From contig CAMIGX010000001.1 in NCBI GenBank assembly GCA_946221385.1, forward strand, positions 310,001 through 374,000: a stretch of DNA of 64,000 nt, in the 5' to 3' direction. The notes beneath the pieces are model-generated. The model saw only the letters and a program-made list of their open reading frames with translations. It was not told the DNA's origin and did no database searches. The position numbers and the translations under genes were made by a program. The DNA is from an uncultured Propionimicrobium sp. (lineage in GTDB: Bacteria > Actinomycetota > Actinomycetes > Propionibacteriales > Propionibacteriaceae). Below are positions 52,852-63,402 of this stretch, one piece after another; the first letter of the stretch is position 1, and each line of letters opens with the position of its first letter.

Positions 52852-54357
52852 TCAGGCCGGTTCGACCACGACGGTGTTGGCGCGGCCGTTGTGGGTGATC
52901 GTGTACTTGACTGGGCCAGTCAGCCGGTTGGCTTGGCCTTCGGCTTCTGCCTTGAGCTGTTCAGCGGTCTTGCCGACAATCTTCGGGCCCTCATCGCGAT
53001 GTTCGAAGAAAGTCGGGGCGACGCCGGGGAACATGGCGTAGGTGAGCACGTCCTCGTCAGAGCCGTCGAAGCCGGTCAGCGCCTCGGCCTGCTTGACCAG
53101 CTCGTCCCATTCGGGGGCCAGCAGATCGGCCGGACGGCAGTCGATCGCGTCCTTCTTGGTCTGCTTTTGGGCCAATTCGACGATCTCCGGGTTACGTTCG
53201 GCCGGCGATGCGCCGTAGTAGCCCAGCATCATGTCGGCGAACTCGCCGGTCATGACCTTGTAGGGACCCATCAAGACGTTGAACACGGCCTGCGAACCGA
53301 CGATCTGCGAAGACGGGGTGACCAGCGGCGGGTAACCGGCGTCCTTGCGGCAGACCGGCACCATCTTCATGACCTCATCGATGCGATCTTCTGCACCCTG
53401 GGCGCGCAGCTGGGATTCCATGTTGGACAACATGCCGCCGGGTATCTGCGAGGAGAAGATCTCGGTGTCGACCAGCGTCTTGGACTCGAATGCGGCGTAC
53501 TTGGGACGGATCTTCTTGAAGTGGTCGCGGATGTTCAAGACCCGTTCCATGTCGATGCCGGTGGTGTAGCCGGTGTCTTCGAGCATCTCGATGACGGCCT
53601 CAGTCGGGTTGTGGCCAGGACCAAGCGACATCGACGAGACAGCCGTGTCGACGACGTCAGCACCAGCTTCGATGGCCTTCATCAGCGCGACCTGAGTGAC
53701 GCCAGTGGTGGAGTGGCAGTGCACGTTGATCTGGACGTCGCCGTAGGTGTCCTTGATGCCCTTGACGATGTCATAGGCCGGCTGCGGCTTGAGCAGTGCA
53801 GCCATGTCCTTCAGCGCGATCGAATCAGCGCCCATGTCGAGCAGCTGACCGGCGAGCTTGATGTATCCCTCGGTGTCGTGCACCGGCGAGATCGTGTAGC
53901 AAATGGTGCCTTGCGCGTGCTTGCCGGCCTTCTTGACCGCAGCCATCGCGTGCTCGAGGTTGCGCGGATCGTTCATCGCGTCAAAGACGCGGAAGACGTC
54001 CATGCCATTCTCGGCGGACTTGTCGACGAAACGGTCGACGACCTCGTCGTTGTAGTGGCGATAGCCCAGCAGGTTTTGGCCACGCAACAGCATCTGCAGG
54101 CGGCTATTGGGCAGCAATTGACGGAAGGTGCGCAGCCGTTCCCAGGGGTCCTCGTTCAGGAAGCGGATGCAAGCGTCATAGGTTGCACCGCCCCAGCATT
54201 CGACGGACCAGAAGCCAGCTGCGTCCATGTCGGCGCAAGCATCGACCATGTCTTCCATGGCCATTCGGGTGGCCATCAGGCTTTGGTGGGCGTCTCTAAA
54301 CGCCACCTCGGTAATACCGACCTGACGACCCTGGTTGTTTTCAAGATCGGGGCTCAT
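52852..54357 (-). CDS. methylmalonyl-CoA carboxytransferase 5S subunit
   Basis: 501 aa. It passes the biotin-borne carboxyl group to pyruvate, making oxaloacetate. The (beta/alpha)8 barrel has TEVAFRDAHQSLMATRM, MLLRGQNLLGYRHYND, the carbamylated-Lys helix SIALKDMAALLKP, and metal ligands in NVHCHSTTGVTQVALMKAIEAGADVVDTAVSSMS. The C-terminal half resembles the pyruvate carboxylase transferase domain. It is the first gene of the operon and has a 19-bp palindrome 47 nt upstream. It lacks a strong ribosome site. Confidence 0.95.
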   Translation of the reverse strand: MSPDLENNQGRQVGITEVAFRDAHQSLMATRMAMEDMVDACADMDAAGFWSVECWGGATYDACIRFLNEDPWERLRTFRQLLPNSRLQMLLRGQNLLGYRHYNDEVVDRFVDKSAENGMDVFRVFDAMNDPRNLEHAMAAVKKAGKHAQGTICYTISPVHDTEGYIKLAGQLLDMGADSIALKDMAALLKPQPAYDIVKGIKDTYGDVQINVHCHSTTGVTQVALMKAIEAGADVVDTAVSSMSLGPGHNPTEAVIEMLEDTGYTTGIDMERVLNIRDHFKKIRPKYAAFESKTLVDTEIFSSQIPGGMLSNMESQLRAQGAEDRIDEVMKMVPVCRKDAGYPPLVTPSSQIVGSQAVFNVLMGPYKVMTGEFADMMLGYYGASPAERNPEIVELAQKQTKKDAIDCRPADLLAPEWDELVKQAEALTGFDGSDEDVLTYAMFPGVAPTFFEHRDEGPKIVGKTAEQLKAEAEGQANRLTGPVKYTITHNGRANTVVVEPA

Positions 54358-54403
54358 GGGTCAATTGTTCCACGTCCTGCTCACAGATGGGTAGCAGGGT
54401 CAC

Positions 54404-54422
54404 CTGAACTGAGTCAGTTCAG
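54404..54422. promoter_or_regulatory. 19-bp perfect palindrome before the transcarboxylase operon
   Basis: CTGAACTGAGTCAGTTCAG has 9-bp arms about a central G. It lies in the 145-nt gap between the divergent 5S-subunit and asnB genes, 47 nt from the 5S ATG and 81 nt from asnB. It is a good operator candidate for a dimeric regulator of either. Confidence 0.6.
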
Positions 54423-54502
54423 CAAGCCAGCCGGCGTTCTTCCCAGCTAAAGGCTGCCAACTCAGGAATACTGGAAGAGTTGTCTAGCTATGAGGAATGC
54501 CG

Positions 54503-56428
54503 ATGTGTGGCCTGATGGGCTTTGTCGCCAAGCAGGAACTGACTTCGTCGCGGATTGAGCAGGTGCGTCAAGCGATGACCTGCCAACGTCATCGCGGCCC
54601 TGACGATACTGACGTCGTAACTGACGCGCGGGCCTGCTTTGGCTTCAACCGACTGTCGATCATCGACATCGAGCATTCCCAGCAGCCGCTGCGTTGGGGC
54701 CCAGCCGATGACCCGGAACGTTATCTGCTGGTCTTCAACGGCGAGATCTACAACTACTTAGAACTGCGCGATCAGTTGACGACCCAGTTCGGCGTCGAAT
54801 TTCAAACCGAAGGTGACGGCGAACCGATCGTCGCAGGCTTCCACCACGTCGGCCCCGAATGGGTGCAGCAGTTGCGCGGCATGTTCGCGTTCTTGATTTG
54901 GGATAGCCGCGAGCAGACACTATTTGGCGCCCGGGATCCCTTCGGCATCAAGCCGATGTATTACGCAAGGACCCCTGACGGCTACGGATTTTCCTCCGAA
55001 GCTAAGAGCTTGCGTGAACTTACCGGGCCGGCCGTCATAGAGCCGGCGACGCTGCAGCACTACCTGGTCTTGCAGTATGTGCCCGAGCCGGCGTCGATGG
55101 ACGACCACCTGCATCGGCTCGAATCGGGCTGCTATTTCACGCTGACCAGCGACCAGGAAGGCCAGCAGTTCACCCAGACGCGCTATTTCGAACCGCAATT
55201 CGATTCGCGACCTGTCAAGGGCGAAGCCGAGCAACAAGAGCTTTACGCGAGCATCCGTAGCGCCTTAGAAGATTCGGTCGCCAAGCACATGCGGGCTGAC
55301 GTCACCGTCGGCGCTTTCTTATCTGGCGGCATCGATTCGACCGCGATCGCGACGCTGGCCAAGCAGCACAACCCGGATTTGTTGACCTTCACCACTGGTT
55401 TCAAGACCGACGGCTATTCGGAGGTGGACGTCGCTGCTGAGTCGGCCGAGGCGATCGGCGTCAAGCATTTCGTGCGTTGGGTTGACGAGCATGAATTGTT
55501 TGAGACGCTGCCATTGATCGTCTGGTATTTGGACGATCCGGTCGCCGATCCGGCCCTGGTGCCGCTGTATTTCGTCGCCAATGAGGCGCGCAAGCACGTC
55601 AAGGTGGTGCTGTCGGGTGAAGGCGCGGACGAACTATTCGGCGGCTACAACATCTATCGCGAACCAATGAGCTTGCGGCCGCTGACTGCGCTACCAGATC
55701 CGTTACGGCGCGGCCTGGGTGCGGTCAGCCGGGCGCTGCCGCGAGGTTTCCGCGGTAAAGACATGCTGCGTCGCGGCGCGATCAATCTGGAGGATCGCTA
55801 TTACGGCAACGCCCGGATCTTCCGCGAAGAGCAGTTGGCGGGCTTGCTCAATAGCTACGACCCAGCCGTCTCGTTCCGGGACGTCACCGACGAGATTTAC
55901 GCAAAGTCTGCTGATTGGGATCCGATCGCCCGGATGCAGCACGTCGATCTATTCACTTGGCTGCGCGGGGACATCTTGGTGAAGGCTGACCGGATGACGA
56001 TGGCCAATTCGCTGGAATTGCGGGTGCCTTTCTTAGATCGCGACGTCTTCGAGGTGGCTCGTCACATTCCGGCCAGCGAAAAGATCAGCCGCGAGCAGTC
56101 CAAGATCGCGATGCGTCGTGCGCTTGACCAAATCGTGCCCAAACACGTGCTGGAACGGCGCAAACTCGGCTTCCCCGTCCCGATTAGGGTTTACCTGAAA
56201 GATGACTACGGATACTCGTGGGCACGTCAGGTCATCGCGGACGCATCCACCGACCAGTGGATCGAACCGCAAGCGGTCATCGACCTGCTCGACGAACACC
56301 GCCGCGGTGACGCCGACAATTCCCGACGGATCTGGGCGGTGCTGGTGTTCATGTTGTGGCATGACATTTTCGTCGCTGAGACGCGCAGCGTCGAGGTGCC
56401 GCGTCCGGACTATCCGGTCGAGCTGTGA
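54503..56428 (+). CDS. asnB: asparagine synthase (glutamine-hydrolysing)
   Basis: Makes asparagine from aspartate, glutamine and ATP. 641 aa. MCGLMGF puts Cys at position 2, the amidotransferase nucleophile once Met is removed; RHRGPDDTDVV and FNGEIYNYLELR follow. The synthase half has GAFLSGGIDSTAIA (PP-loop) and LSGEGADELFGGY. The ATG at 54503 has GAGGA 7 nt upstream and gives the required N-terminal Cys; an ATG 6 nt earlier would not. It is divergent from the transcarboxylase operon. Confidence 0.93.
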   Translation: MCGLMGFVAKQELTSSRIEQVRQAMTCQRHRGPDDTDVVTDARACFGFNRLSIIDIEHSQQPLRWGPADDPERYLLVFNGEIYNYLELRDQLTTQFGVEFQTEGDGEPIVAGFHHVGPEWVQQLRGMFAFLIWDSREQTLFGARDPFGIKPMYYARTPDGYGFSSEAKSLRELTGPAVIEPATLQHYLVLQYVPEPASMDDHLHRLESGCYFTLTSDQEGQQFTQTRYFEPQFDSRPVKGEAEQQELYASIRSALEDSVAKHMRADVTVGAFLSGGIDSTAIATLAKQHNPDLLTFTTGFKTDGYSEVDVAAESAEAIGVKHFVRWVDEHELFETLPLIVWYLDDPVADPALVPLYFVANEARKHVKVVLSGEGADELFGGYNIYREPMSLRPLTALPDPLRRGLGAVSRALPRGFRGKDMLRRGAINLEDRYYGNARIFREEQLAGLLNSYDPAVSFRDVTDEIYAKSADWDPIARMQHVDLFTWLRGDILVKADRMTMANSLELRVPFLDRDVFEVARHIPASEKISREQSKIAMRRALDQIVPKHVLERRKLGFPVPIRVYLKDDYGYSWARQVIADASTDQWIEPQAVIDLLDEHRRGDADNSRRIWAVLVFMLWHDIFVAETRSVEVPRPDYPVEL

Positions 56429-56475
56429 CCCAGCAGCCGCAAAAGCCGTAGTCGGATCGAAATAGGAGAGGTCAA

Positions 56476-58320
56476 ATGCCGAAGCTTCGTTCTCGCACCA
56501 CCACCGAAGGCCGAAACATGGCCGGCGCGCGGGCGCTGTGGCGAGCTACCGGCATGACCAATGAAGATTTCGGCAAGCCGATCATCGCCGTAGCGAACTC
56601 TTTCACCCAGTTCGTACCCGGCCACGTCGGACTGCGCGACGTCGGCGCGTTGGTGTCGGAGTCGATCGCGGCTGCGGGCGGCGTCGCCCGCGAATTCAAC
56701 ACCATCGCCGTAGATGACGGCATCGCGATGGGGCACGGCGGCATGCTCTATTCGCTGCCCAGCCGCGAGATCATCGCCGACAGCGTGGAATACATGGTCA
56801 ATGCCCATCAAGCTGACGCGCTGGTGTGCATTTCCAACTGCGACAAGATCACCCCCGGCATGTTGCTGGCTGCGCTGCGGCTGAACATTCCGACGGTCTT
56901 CGTCTCCGGCGGCCCGATGGAATCTGGCCGGCCCGTCGCGAAGGCGGACGGCTCCCAGACCCACCGGCTGGATCTGGTCGATGCCATGACCGCAGCCGCC
57001 GACGATGCCGTCAGCGATGACGAGTTGCTGCGCATGGAGATGGAAGCCTGCCCGACCTGCGGTTCGTGCTCGGGCATGTTCACCGCGAACTCAATGAACT
57101 GCCTGACTGAAGCGCTTGGCTTGTCGCTGCCGGGCAATGGCACCACGCTGGCCACGCATGCCTATCGTCGTGAGCTGTTCATCCAAGCCGGTGAACTGAT
57201 CGTCGAGCTGGCTAGGCGTTTCTATGACCAAGACGACGACTCCGTCTTGCCGCTGTCGATCGCGACGCATGAGGCCTTTTTGAATGCGATGACCATGGAC
57301 ATCGCGATGGGCGGATCGACGAACACGATCTTGCACCTGCTGGCTGCAGCGCAGGAAGCTGGCGTCGATTTCGACCAGTCCGACATTGACGAACTGAGCC
57401 GCAAGGTGCCCTGCATCTGCAAGGTCGCGCCCAATACCAAGCACTATTTCATTGAGGACGTGCACCGCGCCGGCGGTATTCCGGCGATCATGGGCGAGCT
57501 GAACCGCGCCGGCCTGCTACGTCAAGAGGTGCATTCGGTCCATCATCCGGACTTAGCGTCTCACTTGACGGATTGGGATCTGCGCGGCGGGCAGGCGCTG
57601 GAAGCTGCGCAACGGCTCTTCCACGCCGCCCCTGGCGGGGTGCGGACGACCCAGATGTTCAGCCAATCCAATACCTATGAATCACTCGACTTGGATGACA
57701 AGGAGGGCTGCATTCGTTCGGTGCCGAACGCGTACACCGCTGACGGTGGCCTAGCGATCTTGACCGGCAACATCGCCGTCGACGGCTGCGTCGTCAAGAC
57801 CGCCGGCGTGCCTGAAGAACAGTGGATCTTCTCCGGCCCCGCGAAGGTGACCGAATCTCAAGAGGAGGCCGTCGAGGCGATTTTGGGTGGCCGTATCCAG
57901 CCCGGCGACGTGGTCGTCGTCCGTTATGAAGGGCCAAAGGGCGGCCCGGGCATGCAGGAAATGCTCTACCCCACTAGCTATCTCAAGGGTGTTGGGCTTG
58001 GTCCGAAATGCGCGTTGATCACCGACGGACGCTTCTCCGGTGGTTCGTCAGGGCTTTCGATCGGCCATGTCAGCCCGGAAGCGGCCGCTGGTGGCGCGAT
58101 CGGTTTGATCCGCGACGGCGACATCATCTCGATCAATATCCCTGATCGCACGATCAACGTCGAGCTATCTGACGAAGAACTGGCCGCCCGCCGGGCTGAA
58201 CAAGAGGCTGCCGGTTGGCGTCCTGCTGCCCGGCAGCGCGAAGTCAGCAATGCGTTGAAGGTCTTCGCGATGCTCGCCCAGTCCGCTGACAAGGGCGCCG
58301 CCCGAGTCAAGCTCGACTGA
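56476..58320 (+). CDS. ilvD: dihydroxy-acid dehydratase
   Basis: Iron-sulfur dehydratase of valine, leucine and isoleucine synthesis, 614 aa. Starts [27 protein letters not shown], then [12 protein letters not shown] and [26 protein letters not shown] supply cluster cysteines. [21 protein letters not shown] is a further conserved block. The length and N-terminus fit the E. coli-type IlvD. AGGAGAGG precedes the ATG. Single gene. Confidence 0.95.
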   Translation: MPKLRSRTTTEGRNMAGARALWRATGMTNEDFGKPIIAVANSFTQFVPGHVGLRDVGALVSESIAAAGGVAREFNTIAVDDGIAMGHGGMLYSLPSREIIADSVEYMVNAHQADALVCISNCDKITPGMLLAALRLNIPTVFVSGGPMESGRPVAKADGSQTHRLDLVDAMTAAADDAVSDDELLRMEMEACPTCGSCSGMFTANSMNCLTEALGLSLPGNGTTLATHAYRRELFIQAGELIVELARRFYDQDDDSVLPLSIATHEAFLNAMTMDIAMGGSTNTILHLLAAAQEAGVDFDQSDIDELSRKVPCICKVAPNTKHYFIEDVHRAGGIPAIMGELNRAGLLRQEVHSVHHPDLASHLTDWDLRGGQALEAAQRLFHAAPGGVRTTQMFSQSNTYESLDLDDKEGCIRSVPNAYTADGGLAILTGNIAVDGCVVKTAGVPEEQWIFSGPAKVTESQEEAVEAILGGRIQPGDVVVVRYEGPKGGPGMQEMLYPTSYLKGVGLGPKCALITDGRFSGGSSGLSIGHVSPEAAAGGAIGLIRDGDIISINIPDRTINVELSDEELAARRAEQEAAGWRPAARQREVSNALKVFAMLAQSADKGAARVKLD

Positions 58321-58338
58321 GTCGAGCTGACCGATAAC

Positions 58339-58385
58339 CTTTCAATTTTGATAGATTTGACACGTGGAAACGTCAAATTTGAAAG
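58339..58385 (+). promoter_or_regulatory. hipBA promoter with operator-like inverted repeats over the start codon
   Basis: TAGATT (58352-58357) lies 6 nt before the hipB GTG (58364), a leaderless arrangement. ATTTGAC (58355-58361) and GTCAAAT (58372-58378) form an inverted repeat with a 10-nt gap over the start codon; an outer CTTTCAA (58339-58345)/TTGAAAG (58379-58385) pair adds to it. HipB autorepression is the expected use. Confidence 0.55.
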
Positions 58386-58660
58386 CTAGGCGCCGACCTC
58401 GGGCCGTGGAAGTAACGATGGCGGAGATCGGCCAGAGCATGCAGCAATGGCGTAAGTTGAACCGTCGGTCCATCGAACAAACTGCCGCGCAGGCTGGCGT
58501 CAGCGTGTCGACCTTGCGTCGCATGGAACAGGGAGAAGGTGCGACGTTGGAGAATTTCTTGCGCGTGGCACGAACTTTCCAGCTCTTGGATCGAGTAAAA
58601 GATTCGGTAGATCCGTTGCAGCATGACCGGGGACGAGCCCTTCTTACCGACAGAATCTAA
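58364..58660 (+). CDS. hipB: HipB-like XRE antitoxin
   Basis: 98-aa helix-turn-helix protein. IGQSMQQWRKLNRRSIEQTAAQAGVSVSTLRRMEQGEGATLENFLRVARTFQLLDRV is a typical XRE domain: helix 2/3 are in SIEQTAAQAGVSVSTLRRME. It lies 6 nt before hipA, the conserved order for hipBA pairs, and should neutralise HipA and repress the operon. GTG at 58364 is chosen from the -10 spacing. Confidence 0.85.
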   Translation: METSNLKARRRPRAVEVTMAEIGQSMQQWRKLNRRSIEQTAAQAGVSVSTLRRMEQGEGATLENFLRVARTFQLLDRVKDSVDPLQHDRGRALLTDRI

Positions 58661-58666
58661 TTAGAC

Positions 58667-59896
58667 ATGAAGGCCCGCCAGCCGTTAGAGATCTTCAGCT
58701 CCCTAGGAGCTGAAGAGATTGAGGTCGCCACCTACTACCCCGAGAGAAACGGCGGGGTACTCGAGTATGAACCGACCTGGGTGTCCCATCCACACGCCTA
58801 TCCGCTTAGCCCAGCACTTCCGCTTATGCGAGGTAAGCAGCGCCTCATGTCGGTGGCTGAAAAATTGCCTGCACTGCTTTCCGACTCAGCCCCAGATAGA
58901 TGGGGCCGGATGCTAATTCAAAGGGATTTTGCTGCGAACGGCAGACAACCCACTGAAGTTGATTATCTATTGGGCGTCGCTGATCGATACAGACTCGGAG
59001 CTCTCCGCTTCTTTGTCGAGGGCACAGCCCAAGCCCCGATTAGCCGCGTGCCAAAGGTACTCGAACTCGCCGACCTGGAACGAGCGGCTCGGCTGGTGCA
59101 GGAGGGCTCGTCGAGCATAGAAGTCGTCCAACGGATTGCGCAGGCTGGATCTTCTCTGGGCGGCGCTCGACCTAAAGCCACGGTCGTTGCTGAAGACGGT
59201 CGGTTAATGATGGCAAAGTTCAGTTCTACCGATGACACCATTGACGTAGTTTCCTGGGAAAAAGTCTGCCTCGATATCGCACGCGCGGCGGGGATCAGAG
59301 TTCCGGCGTCGAGAATTCTTCATGTCAACCGGCGGCCGGTGTTGTTGGTGGAACGTTTCGACCGTCGCTATGACGATCTCGGCAATGAGCATCGGGTGCC
59401 ATATATGTCGGCACTGACGCTGCTGGATCTCAGCGACGGACAGCGATCGTCGATGGTAGAAATCGCCGAAGCTCTTCAGCCTGTCGCCTCAGATGCTGCA
59501 AATGATCTGGGAGAGCTATTCAGTCGCGCAGCGCTGAACTTGCTGGTGGGAAATACCGACAATCACCTGCGTAATCACGGTTTCCTAAGAACCGACAGCG
59601 GCTGGACGTTATCGCCCCTTTTTGACGTGAATCCGGCGACGACGAAAACGGATTTCGCAACTTCGGTCGACGTGGCCACTGAAGATTCAGTCGACTCCCT
59701 AATGGGAGCTGCTGAATGGTTCGGCCTAACTCAAGAACAAGCACTGTCCCGGCTGCAGGCCATAGTGGATTCGACGTCGAGTTGGCGAGATCTGGCTCGA
59801 CAGCATGGGATTCCATCGGCGCAAGACGCTCTCGTGCAAGCAGGTTTCGACGGACCACACCTCGCTCGCGCCAAGCAATGGCTCACCGAAGGTTAG
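58667..59896 (+). CDS. hipA: HipA-type serine/threonine kinase toxin
   Basis: 409 aa, the usual length. The N-terminal domain has YEPTWVSHPHAYPLSPALPL and LPALLSDSAPDRWGRMLIQRDF, the HipA_N signature. The P-loop-like GSSLGGARPKATVV, ATP-lysine strand LMMAKFSS and the catalytic loop LLVGNTDNHLRNHGF with the Asp/Asn pair complete the kinase, followed by LSPLFDVNP (metal Asp). HipA phosphorylates glutamyl- or related tRNA synthetases in other species. It appears intact. Its 3' end overlaps the convergent next gene by 14 nt. Confidence 0.9.
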   Translation: MKARQPLEIFSSLGAEEIEVATYYPERNGGVLEYEPTWVSHPHAYPLSPALPLMRGKQRLMSVAEKLPALLSDSAPDRWGRMLIQRDFAANGRQPTEVDYLLGVADRYRLGALRFFVEGTAQAPISRVPKVLELADLERAARLVQEGSSSIEVVQRIAQAGSSLGGARPKATVVAEDGRLMMAKFSSTDDTIDVVSWEKVCLDIARAAGIRVPASRILHVNRRPVLLVERFDRRYDDLGNEHRVPYMSALTLLDLSDGQRSSMVEIAEALQPVASDAANDLGELFSRAALNLLVGNTDNHLRNHGFLRTDSGWTLSPLFDVNPATTKTDFATSVDVATEDSVDSLMGAAEWFGLTQEQALSRLQAIVDSTSSWRDLARQHGIPSAQDALVQAGFDGPHLARAKQWLTEG

Positions 59897-60761
59897 CTTT
59901 ATATAGCTCGTTGGCTAGGCAGTCTTCGAGCGTCGGGAAGCGATACTGGTAGCCAATCTCATTGAGCACGCCTGGGAACACATTTTGGCTCGCCAACGCA
60001 AGTTCCCGATTGCCCTGCGCGCCGAGCAACGCCGTCGGCGCAAAGGATGGCATCCGTAACCACACCGGGCGACCCAGCTGACGCCCGACAGCCTTGGCCC
60101 AAGATTCGTTGGTCACCGGTTGCGGCGCGACGGCATTAATCGGCCCGCTCACGGCGTCGTCCTCCAGCGCGCGCAGGTAGACGCCGACAAGATCATCCAT
60201 TGCTATCCAGCTCATCAGCTGCTGACCGTCACCTAGCGGCCCACCGAGGCCTACCTTGAACAGTGGCACCTGGACAGCCAACAGCCCAGACACGCCGCTC
60301 ATCACCAACCCGGTGCGTACCTGCACCGAACGCCCCTTGGCGACCTGTGCCGCCTGCTCCCAGTTGACGCACACCGCAGCCAGAAAATCATCCCCTGGAG
60401 ACGCTGCTTCGTCGACCCGCTCGGGCCGATCGTGCCCGTAGTATCCGATCGCCGACGCACTGACGAAAGTGCGGCCGGCTGTCAGCTCCGCCAGTCGACG
60501 CGTCGGACCAACTCGCGAACTCATGATCTTGCGCTTGTGCTCGCTGGTGAAGCGGCCAAAGATGGGCTCTCCTGCGAGGTGAACGACCGCGTCCACCCCG
60601 TCCAAGAGATCGTCTGCAGGCGCGTCTTGATCCCAATGCCGATCTCCGGGGTCGGGCTCGCCGCGTACCAACTTAATGACGCGATCCCCGCGGCGAATCA
60701 ATGCCTCGACCAGCTTGCTGCCGACGCTGCCTGAGGCTCCAGTGACTGCGATGACGCTCAT
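59883..60761 (-). CDS. TIGR01777 family NAD(P)-binding epimerase-like protein
   Basis: 292 aa from the ATG at 60761. SVIAVTGASGSVGSKLVEALIRRGDRV is the Rossmann GxxGxxG loop. DAVVHLAGEPI, SRVGPTRRLAEL, SASAIGYYGHD, and SWIAMDDLVGVYLRAL are the blocks of this extended SDR group (SDR39U1-like), close to YfcH/SulA-like proteins. The C-terminal DUF1731 region has WLRMPSFAPTALLGAQG. Function unknown. An upstream in-frame extension to 60821 has no family likeness. TAGTCC lies 7 nt before the ATG. It ends inside hipA. Confidence 0.85.
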   Translation of the reverse strand: MSVIAVTGASGSVGSKLVEALIRRGDRVIKLVRGEPDPGDRHWDQDAPADDLLDGVDAVVHLAGEPIFGRFTSEHKRKIMSSRVGPTRRLAELTAGRTFVSASAIGYYGHDRPERVDEAASPGDDFLAAVCVNWEQAAQVAKGRSVQVRTGLVMSGVSGLLAVQVPLFKVGLGGPLGDGQQLMSWIAMDDLVGVYLRALEDDAVSGPINAVAPQPVTNESWAKAVGRQLGRPVWLRMPSFAPTALLGAQGNRELALASQNVFPGVLNEIGYQYRFPTLEDCLANELYKANLR

Positions 60762-60788
60762 GGCATTAGGACTAGAGAGCGGGTCTGA

Positions 60789-60823
60789 CAAAAGTGCGCC
60801 CCCGGAAGACCGGAGGCGCACTT
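60789..60823 (-). terminator. intrinsic terminator of fba
   Basis: On the minus strand AAGTGCGCCTCCGG pairs with CCGGGGGCGCACTT (60792-60823) over 14 bp with one G-U and a 4-nt loop, followed by TTTG. It lies just after the fba stop and before the next gene on the same strand. Confidence 0.9.
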
Positions 60824-60839
60824 GCTAGTTTGATAGCGC

Positions 60840-61868
<1,029 letters not shown>

Positions 61869-61926
61869 GTTTCCTCTTTCTCAGAAGACGATTTCACTTC
61901 TATTCTTCCACGTCTGGCCGACGGGC

Positions 61927-62511
61927 TCACCACAAACGGTCGACGCGGCTCAAATCGAGACCGAAACGGCCCCGTGAATAGGAACGCAACGCTGAGTCTA
62001 ACTGTGTGGGCTGTGCTTCCAGATAGCTGACCGGCGTCTGCCATTTTTCGACCTGTTGACCGTCGGGACTCCAACAGATTTCCAAATTTGGTCCTGGCGT
62101 CAGCGGATGATTCTTGGCTCGCACCGAGCGCACCTGATGCCACGGCAGCCGCAATCCGTCACCATCTTTCGCGATGACCAAACCAAGCACGTCGATCTGC
62201 AATTCGGGGGCCGGCTGCAGCTTGCGGCCATGGCTGCGCACCCGCGTCCAACGCACCAGGTGAAACACCAATTGCAACACGCTCACCGACGCCGAAAAGA
62301 CAAGAAACCAAAAGAAGACGCCGCCCACTTCGGCCTTGAACGCGAAGAACAGCGCGACCGACAGCCCGAGCGAAATCACGACATTCAACAGCCGGAAAAT
62401 CAGCTGCCGTCCGAGCTGCGCCGCCAGTGCGCTCAACCTCGATCCGCCGCGATAAACGATGAAGCCAGGTAGCGATTCGACGCCTTGGTGGGCAGCGGCA
62501 GTCATCGTCAT
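61927..62511 (-). CDS. membrane protein with a PH-like cytoplasmic domain
   Basis: 194 aa. Two membrane helices (FRLLNVVISLGLSVALFFAF and GGVFFWFLVFSASVSVLQLVFHLV) are followed by a soluble domain: LGLVIAKDGDGLRLPWHQVRSVRAKNH resembles the start of a bacterial PH domain (G-I---DG---LPW--V--V). Function unknown. TAGACT (62518-62523, minus) lies 6 nt before the ATG. It is divergent from the T7SS-like module. Confidence 0.65.
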   Translation of the reverse strand: MTMTAAAHQGVESLPGFIVYRGGSRLSALAAQLGRQLIFRLLNVVISLGLSVALFFAFKAEVGGVFFWFLVFSASVSVLQLVFHLVRWTRVRSHGRKLQPAPELQIDVLGLVIAKDGDGLRLPWHQVRSVRAKNHPLTPGPNLEICWSPDGQQVEKWQTPVSYLEAQPTQLDSALRSYSRGRFGLDLSRVDRLW

Positions 62512-62565
62512 GAGTTCAGTCTAGAGGCCCCCGCGATGACCTCTTCAATCTCTAGTCTTTTGAGG

Positions 62566-63402
62566 GTGAGCCAATTTGACGTTAATGACGAATTCGAGGA
62601 CGCGCCGGCCGTCGACGATCTGCAAGCTGCTGCAGCTGACGACGCGGCTGAAGCGTCTGACGAAGTACCCCTGCCCGAATGGGCCGATATGGCCGTCGAA
62701 GATATCACTTTCGACGCACTCAGCAAGAACGGGCATGTGCACGCGGTCATCACCGGTGGCCGCCTGACTGCCCTCGAAATCGATCCCAGCTGGCGAGCAA
62801 GCGCCACCCCGCGCGACGTCGAAGTCTCGATCGCGGAGGCCGTCAATGCGGCTATCGACCAGGTCTACGCCGGGGTCAACGCGCAGATTCAGGCGGCTCG
62901 CCCCGTCAATGATCTGGCTGGCATCGTGCGCGACGCTCACCAGCAATTCCTCCAAGCCAATGACGGCCGCGAAGACGGCGAACTCAATGCCGCATTGGTC
63001 CAGATGATTGATCTGTTGGACGAATTGCCGAATCGACTAGCTGAATTGCCTGCCGACCAGGATCACGTCGTCGATACCCAAATCGAGCATGGTTCGGACG
63101 ATGACGAGGTCAACGTGCACGTGCATAACGGCTACGTCACCGCGCTGTCGACCCAACCGAACTGGACGCGCAAGGTCAGCGACGAAGAGTTCACCAAGCT
63201 GGTCGCGCAGACCGTTGACGCGGCCCTCGAAGAGTTCCGCGAAACCCAACTAGAGCAGATTGTCTCTCAAGGCGATGGCATCGGTGGCCTGGTCTCTGCG
63301 CTGTTCGAAGCGCAAGCCTATGTGTCCTCCGGCTTCCAGATGGATCTTGAGAACCAAAACTTCGGAAGGAAAGAAGATGTCGAACGCCTCGTTCAAGCAT
63401 GA
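62566..63402 (+). CDS. YbaB-like protein, T7SS-associated (second copy)
   Basis: 278 aa from the GTG at 62566, which reads MSQFDVNDEFEDAPAVDDL like MAQF of the gene at 42697-43569. TAGTCT (62553-62558) lies 7 nt upstream. The acidic N-terminus is followed by WADMAVEDITFDALSKNGHVHAVITGGRLTALEIDPSWR, a YbaB-like half, and a second similar half HVVDTQIEHGSDDDEVNVHVHNGYVTALSTQPNWTRKVSDEEF. So there are two YbaB-like repeats in one chain. It overlaps the next gene by 26 nt. Function is probably linked to the following substrates. Confidence 0.7.
   Translation: MSQFDVNDEFEDAPAVDDLQAAAADDAAEASDEVPLPEWADMAVEDITFDALSKNGHVHAVITGGRLTALEIDPSWRASATPRDVEVSIAEAVNAAIDQVYAGVNAQIQAARPVNDLAGIVRDAHQQFLQANDGREDGELNAALVQMIDLLDELPNRLAELPADQDHVVDTQIEHGSDDDEVNVHVHNGYVTALSTQPNWTRKVSDEEFTKLVAQTVDAALEEFRETQLEQIVSQGDGIGGLVSALFEAQAYVSSGFQMDLENQNFGRKEDVERLVQA

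Noticed and set aside
52891..54450. 519-codon open frame antisense to the 5S transcarboxylase gene
   Set aside because: It mirrors the codon bias of a strongly supported gene on the other strand and shows no domain.
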